Part shown: in pieces, positions 57,816-64,000 of the stretch
How positions within the stretch are numbered: position 1 is the first letter of the stretch
How the letters are laid out: each line of letters opens with the position of its first letter
Origin: Stereum hirsutum FP-91666 SS1
Taxonomy: Eukaryota > Basidiomycota > Agaricomycetes > Russulales > Stereaceae
Direction of reading: 5' to 3'
Length of the DNA stretch: 64,000 bases
NCBI RefSeq assembly: GCF_000264905.1
Contig: NW_006763136.1
Location: 1,951,550 to 2,015,549, forward strand
Made by a program: the position numbers and the translations under genes
Notes under the pieces: model-generated
Seen by the model: only the letters and a program-made list of their open reading frames with translations
Databases searched by the model: none
What the model was told of the DNA's origin: nothing

Positions 57816-58583
57816 TGCAATCGCACTACCCTCCGGGCCAGATACCGTGAGTCCCCGTCCCTTATAATGATTTCATCTGCTAGTTTGTCGTATTGACAAG
57901 TTATTATTCTAGATTTCACGCCATGCTCTCCGAGCTACACAGCCGTTCTATACTGGCATGCACCGTTACGCCCGTATCTTGTACCTCCGGTCTTATGTAT
58001 CATACACATTACTTTTTCCTTCCTCAGATTACCCAGAACGCTGTTTTCGACGTATATTTAATATTTTATTGTTCATGTCATAATCAGTGATTATGTTGCC
58101 AGCATCAACACATCTGTTAGACCTTCGTAAATTACGCAGACCAGACCGGATCAAGGTCAAATGCAAAGGAAAGGATGTAATGAGCAACGATCGACCGACG
58201 GTATCTCTCAAAATGATGCGCAGAAGGGTGACAATAGTTTGATGCATCGCTGTGTGACGTAGTAGCGTGGTACTCTACATCAGCGATGTCCAGGAGCTTT
58301 CCTAAGCCGTGAAGGACGACACGTTAATGTGCAGGAGTGCGAAGGGAAACACTTGCAAGATGGCCGGGTGAATGATACAAATTCCTGAACGGAAACAAAC
58401 CGACCGACCGCAAAGGAGAACATCCCACTGCTAAGGCATGAAGAGTAAGCTGATGAGAGTGATAGAGCGGCGTGAAGATCACCTCGTAAACAGCGAGGCT
58501 TACCAGGCAGGCACATTTCGGAATACGGTCTGGGGCCGCCAGTGACTCGCGCTGTCAGTGTGTAAGTGCAGATCAGCGTGTTC
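57816..58583. other. Spacer, no gene
   Basis: 3' flank of the Cys-tail gene followed by sequence without supported features. Short frames such as 58280-58597 (-) look spurious. Confidence 0.45.
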
Positions 58584-58850
58584 CTCGTCAAGACCACGTC
58601 AAGAGACAGCGATTAAAATGCGAAGTGAATATCGGCAGCGTTCGCCCCGGAACAGGCATGCATTCTTCCGTCAAGCTCACATCAAGAGGCAGCAATGAAT
58701 ACTGCGATGGAGATGTCGGAAGATTTCGCCCCGCACGGGAATTTGTGTCTCTCCGTCAAGCCCACGTTGAGGAAGGGAAGGAAGGTATGAGACCGCCATT
58801 ACATAAAGCGCGATAGAAATAGCGGCAGCGTTCGCCCCGCACTAGATGTG
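58584..58850. repeat. Degenerate tandem repeat, three units
   Basis: Three imperfect units starting near 58584, 58667 and 58751, about 83, 84 and 100 bp. Each opens with a CTCCGTCAAGNCCACNT-like block, continues through a GCGATNGA / GAAAT stretch and closes with a CGTTCGCCCCG-type block (58641, 58723 and 58831). A possible older unit lies upstream around 58490-58530. No coding frame runs through the array. Confidence 0.7.
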
Positions 58851-61626
58851 CGATCCGACTATTAAAACATGAGCTTGATCATCATCGACTGCAAGGCTTG
58901 AGAGATGGAACTGTGCTAAGGCGTTCGTGGTACAGATTTTGAGCCATGGAGAATGCTTACTACAGCGAAGTGTTCTTTTTGCCGCCACAGTAATCGTTCG
59001 ATATGGTGGGGGTATCGTCCGTATTGTGGCTCGCCACATCCTCCGAGGGCTTCGCGACCGAATGTCATGAGCGATGGTAAACGGCAATGATCGGCAATTC
59101 GGGTGATGTCGTGCAAAACGGGTGGACAGACTGTTCGACAGCAAGGGCGTCGTCGGGCTACAATGAAATAACCATAACGGGCGGCAGCATCAAGGTACAA
59201 AGCAGATGACACTGTTGTGCTGTGGCGTGCCGAAATGGCCGTATCATGTCCCAACACCACTATCGGTGTCATGACACGTCAAATCCGCATCCTTTAGATC
59301 AATCTCGGGCGAGGGGACGCATAATTTCGTGTCCTAGAAATAGGAGAATGGGTAGTCAGCACGTATTCTAGATGATGGAAACGCGGTCGCACCACCAAGA
59401 GTCATATTATTGAGCCACAAGAAGGCCATCAGGGATGTCAAACCTGCAGTATGACGCGACCACCCTGGACAAGGGGAATCACTCACCACCAGGCACTATA
59501 CAAGCCCTTTATCTCCACGAATTCCCGAAATTCGACTCCTTGCGGTCTGAGTATATGCCCTTCAAAGTCGTGCTCCGGTGGTTTGATCTAGGCGAGGTCA
59601 GAAACAGGACTTGAAGCCAATCTAGACTCAAATATGATCCTGCAAAGTGTCATGATGTCGGTAGAGGACGTAGAAAGCCTTTAAACGTTTACTCCTGCTC
59701 TTGAAGGAGGTGAGCGGGCATGAGAAGCGCCACGGAGGGGCCGTATGCGGAGACGATACCCGGATCACAGCATAAGAGCGGGGGCCTCACCTGGCGATGA
59801 GACTAACGCCTGCACAAATGCGGCGATGACTCGAGAATTAGATATATTGAGGGGAGCGAGCCTCCGACCAATGCCTCGGTCGATGCGTTTGTGGTTTAGG
59901 GCGTTCCGAAGGGCGGCTGTTGCACTGGCAGTAGTAATGTACTGAGGTCGTGCAGGAGCTTATAGGACAGCAAACTGGACCGCCAAGGCACTTGAGTGCG
60001 GTGTGAACTATCTATACCCCATAGGCGTCAATATCAATTACCCCTTTGTATAAAAAGCACTGACCCGGTCTCTTGATGTCGTAACAAATAATGATCTCTT
60101 CTAAATGGCACTTGCGCCAACAGTTCTGTCTGCGGTACAGTTCTGGAATAATTCGTATTATGAGTGTGAAGAAGAAGCAGAAAAACAAAGTAGAATTTGA
60201 ACAGAATGGTCCTAAGGTGGACATGGAGAGCCGTTAAGCATAGCTCACCGTAGCGAGTTTCACATGGGTTCGGGAGCTGTGATGACACTTTCAAAGCGCA
60301 TAGGCGTTTCGACTGACACCATTGATGGAGACAATGCCTAATTCCGAAGGAAATGTTGGGTCGAAGTGACGGAGCCAAGTACCAGTATGCGAAGGTCATG
60401 CACTAGTGTCTGGCAGGCAAACCAGCATAGCGCAAAATCACAAACGGAGAAAAGATTCTGAGCTTGACAAGGGTGTCAATAGGACTTTCGGTACAAGGGT
60501 TGGCGTGCTGCTAAGTTTTGATCGGGCGGCTTTATCGTGACATTTGTATGTAGCATTTTTCGGATTTACTGGATGGTAATTTTGTCATGACAAAAAAAAG
60601 AGTTGCAACAGAACTACCCCAAGAGAAATCATAGTGTGTAGCGTAGAGTTCCCAGTCCGACATGAAAGAGACAAGGAAGCATCGATACGTGGCGAGGCAA
60701 CGGTCCGGGCGGGCAGGATGGCGTTACATCGGCTTTCCGAAATGACCCGAATTCAAAAGCACTCTGAGTCTGAAGCGTCGATGTGGCACTTCTCCCCACA
60801 ACTTGACACAGGGCTAATCCGGAAAGCGTCTGTGGCTTTCCGCTCTATCCAAGCTTCCCGCCGCCCTGTTTGCTGTGATTGTGTGCGCTGACATGGAGGT
60901 GTCTTTTCCAGCACTGGATTGAAATCCTTACTCCTCGTAGTGATGCCAACATTGATGCGCCTCCTCATCTCAGTGAATTGCTCCGTCGCCTATGCCAAAG
61001 GGGATTGTTCCCACAATTCCTCGTACCTCGACATTGACATGACCTAAAAGTAAGTGGTATGTCTTCCGATTGTGTGAGTCGCGTCTCCTGATGTTGACAG
61101 CTTAGTATGTACTAGCAGTATGTATGATCATGATATCTTTGTATGAGAGCCAGAGAAGTGTCGTTTGCGAGTTGAAATAACACGATTCGCTTGAATAACA
61201 TGGAGGTCTCGGTGTGAAACATTTCTCAGCATTCCTTGGAATGCTTGCATGAGCGGCTTCCGCTGAAAGCTCGAGCAGGTACGCCTCCATTTACACCGCT
61301 TATCGCATCAATTGCTCAAACGCATTCTGCAATGGCGTTCCTAGGTCGGGCATGTCCTTGATTCAGCACAGATGCCACTGTGGCTCGACTATGACAGCCC
61401 AGGCTTGAGGCAGAGGTTCGCTTCGATCAGCTGTGGCCATAGGCGAGACATAATCGTCTCACTGAGCGTACGAGGCTCATGACAGACTTCATAATGCGCC
61501 CAGCGCTCACTCATCCTCAAGCTATAAAGACCGTGTCGGTAGAGTGAGATTCTCCTCATCGTTCCGTCTCACTAGGGCTTGTGTCTTCTACACTATCTTT
61601 TTATCTCATTTTATTGCTCTTTAATC
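58851..61626. other. Gene-poor spacer and laccase promoter
   Basis: No gene recognised over 2.7 kb. Frames on either strand are short and without motifs. The laccase promoter has a TATAAA box at about 61521-61526, some 100 nt before the start codon, followed by a T/C-rich leader. Confidence 0.45.
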
Positions 61627-63964
61627 ATGTTACGCCTATCGTTCTTCATCCCTTTAATCGCTTATTTATCTATCGGGTCCAACGCCGTCACCATTGGACC
61701 CGTCACTGACCTTCACATCGTCAACGCGCAATTATCTCCCGACGGGTATAAACGAAAGTGGGTGTTCTCGTTCTATTGAGCTCCCTCGCATCGTCGCTGA
61801 ATACGACGCTCTAATTTTCTCAGCACCGTCGTCGCTGGTGGTACCTTCCCCGGACCCACAATTCAGGGAAGAAAGGGCGACAAATTTCAGATCAACGTAT
61901 TCGATGACTTGAAGGATACGTCTATGTTGACCCCGACCTCTATCGTGGGTGCCATTGACGAGGGCGATGTAGAATACGCTAACTATGTTCAATAGCATTG
62001 GCATGGAATCAACCAGCACAAGTCGAACGCTTACGATGGAGCGGCCTTCGTCACGCAATGCCCCATCTTGCCTGGAAACTCGTTCCAGTACGACTTCCAA
62101 GTACCAGATCAGGTCAGTGGCCTGCGTTCGCTTACACGGAGAAGAAAAGGCATTGATGCAAGGGAACGGATTGATTTTGCTCGCAGGCTGGAACGTTCTG
62201 GTATCATAGCCATTTAGGAGCCCAGTATTGTGACGGTTTGCGTGGGCCGTTCATCGTGTATGATCCCCAAGACCCGTACGTTTCCCACTTCTGCGGTTAG
62301 GCTCTCATGCTGACATTCATATGACCTCAGATACGCTCACCTGTACGACGTCGATGATGGTCAGTCATTAGTATAAACTCTCACAGGGGTGTGAAATACT
62401 GATTGAGAAATAACAGAGAGCACTGTCATCACGCTCGCTGACTGGTAAGCCATCAGATGCTCTTATAGTACCACTCGATCTCTACTGATTACGCTTTTAT
62501 TAGGTATCACTACGTCTCCACGGAACCGCCTCGTTTACCGTGAGCGTCCCGCGTCCGTGAATGGTCATCAAGTATACTGAACATATCACAACAATTTTAG
62601 CGCCCCAAACTCGACTCTGATCAATGGCCTTGGACGTTATACTGGTGGCCCCAACTCTCCCTTGGCTGTCGTCAACGTACAGCAGAACAAACGGTAAAAA
62701 ATTTCGTTAGCTTCTGTCCAAAGGCGAGTTTCTAATAGCTTCTTTCAGATACCGTTTCCGTATCATTGGTCTTTCCTGCGACACGTCTTTCGTTTTCTCA
62801 ATCGACCAGCACAGGATGACTGTCATAGAAGCTGATGGTAGCAACGTCGACCCTCTGACTGTGGACTCCATCACCGTCTACGCTGGTAAAATCCCTTTCC
62901 GATTTAAAAAATATTGATATTATGTTCTTACTAAAGCACTCGTCCAGGCCAACGTTATTCGGTTATTGTTAATGCCAACCAGAAAGTCGATAACTATTGT
63001 CAGTCGTCTGTTCGCAATCGACTTCGGGAATCAAATAACTGAATGATTTTGACAGGGATGCGCGCACTGCCTGATCTCAACGACCCATCGTTCACGAACG
63101 GCAAGAACTCTGCCATTATGAGGTACAAAGGTGCTCGTAGCGTAGATCCAACTACCCCTCTCGTCAACAGTACCCTTCCGCTCGTTGAGAGCAACCTTCA
63201 TGTAAGTCGTCTGTGTATAAACTATTGGGAAATAAGCTCTGACATACCTTCCACAGGCACGTGAGAACCCCCAGGCAGTGCGTCACATACATAACCCCGT
63301 GAGCATGAGTGTTATACTAACGTATTATTGTATTCCAGCCTGGCAAGCCCTTCCCTGGAGGAGCTGATATCAACTTGAATATGGCCGCAGTCTTGGTGGG
63401 TCTAGCACTCTCCCTGACTCCAGTGACCATAAAACACTGACCCGTCCCTCTTAGGACTTCAACGCTGGAACTTTCAGCATCAACGGTGCTACTCCATATG
63501 AAAGCCCCGATGTTCCTGTCCTGCTTCAGATCCTATCTGGTGCAAAAGCCGCTCAAGAATTGCTCCCCAAAGGCAAGCGGAACAATGTGATGGTTATGAT
63601 TCCCGATGCTAATCAAAGCTGGACCCTCTGTAGGCTCTATTTTCCCGATCCAGGCCGGTAAATCGGTTGAAATCGTTCTTCCTGGCGTCGCAAATGCAGG
63701 GCCCGACCATCCTATTCATTTGCATGGCGTGAGTTCGCATCATGTTTCTTTCGTCCCGGCTTTCAATTAAACTATTTTTATACCCCCAGCATTCCTTCTC
63801 CGTCGTTCGGAGTGCCGGTAACAGCACATACAACTTCGAAAATCCAGTCAGGAGAGACGTAGTGATGATCGGGTCAGACCCGACCGATCTCGTCACCATT
63901 CGATTTGAGACCGACAACCCTGGACCTTGGTTCATTCATTGCCACATTGACTGGCATCTTGGCG
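61627..63964 (+). CDS. Laccase (multicopper oxidase), 3' end outside window
   Basis: Secreted blue copper enzyme that oxidises phenols with O2, used by basidiomycetes on lignin and in pigment formation. I read 16 exons (61627-61757, 61824-61944, 61996-62112, 62187-62275, 62331-62359, 62417-62444, 62504-62539, 62601-62693, 62749-62885, 62948-62998, 63056-63201, 63257-63298, 63339-63395, 63455-63572, 63634-63728, 63790-63964), in frame to the last base seen. A signal peptide covers about residues 1-20 ([18 protein letters not shown]). The four copper-binding blocks are present: L1 HWHGINQ, L2 [18 protein letters not shown]3 HPIHLHGH and L4 [10 protein letters not shown]. Intron 14 (63573-63633) has a GC donor. 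Only the region after L4 is missing because of the window edge. Confidence 0.94.
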
Positions 63965-64000
63965 GTATGCGTACTCCTTATCCGTCACGCATAATCGCTA

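Noticed and set aside
1..64000. CRISPR arrays, operons, prophage or insertion sequences
   Set aside because: Spliceosomal introns and gene content are eukaryotic; no regularly spaced short repeats with unique spacers and no transposase frame were seen.

Overview
The window looks like a chromosomal segment of a mushroom-forming basidiomycete (Agaricomycete-like). The genes are cut by many short GT-AG introns, mostly about 45-75 nt. Two genes encode seven-helix proteins of the DUF6533 type that are typical of Basidiomycota, a multicopper laccase sits at the right edge, and several tRNA genes carry introns. Exon structures were assembled by hand from reading frame, splice consensus and family motifs, so individual boundaries may be off by a few codons.

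Layout. 0-7 kb: 3' part of UDP-glucose 6-dehydrogenase, a dual-specificity phosphatase and a Rho1-type GTPase (all +). 8.5-9.5 kb: beta-carbonic anhydrase (+). 11-19.3 kb: two DUF6533 membrane proteins flanking an intron-containing tRNA-Gln (-) and a basic, probably nuclear protein of unknown function. 21.8-25.6 kb: a very large Ser-rich low-complexity protein. 27.4-38.5 kb: proteasome beta-4 subunit, a single-pass membrane protein with a disordered tail, two minus-strand hypothetical genes, complex III core subunit 2 (divergent from its minus-strand neighbour), and a second single-pass membrane protein (-). 40.8-42.2 kb: a two-finger C2H2 zinc-finger protein. 42.2-49 kb: gene-poor accessory stretch with exon-like remnants, a tRNA-Pro with intron, a truncated tRNA copy and a well-defined short inverted-repeat transposable element (MITE). 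49.2-57.1 kb: recyclin-1, indoleamine 2,3-dioxygenase, an initiator tRNA-Met (-) and a small conserved protein (-). 57.5-57.8 kb: a 77-residue protein ending in a cysteine cluster. 57.8-61.6 kb: gene-poor, with degenerate tandem repeats. 61.6-64 kb: laccase, cut by the window end.

Most genes are ordinary housekeeping functions without operon-like logic. Rho1 and UDP-glucose dehydrogenase both bear on cell-surface polysaccharide supply, but nothing here shows co-regulation. I do not see a convincing new multi-gene system. The best candidates for new biology are the MITE at 48.4-48.8 kb, the Cys-tail small protein, the pair of DUF6533 genes with shared micro-exon architecture, the two membrane-anchored disordered-tail proteins, and uncharacterised exon-like segments in the 43-46.6 kb stretch.
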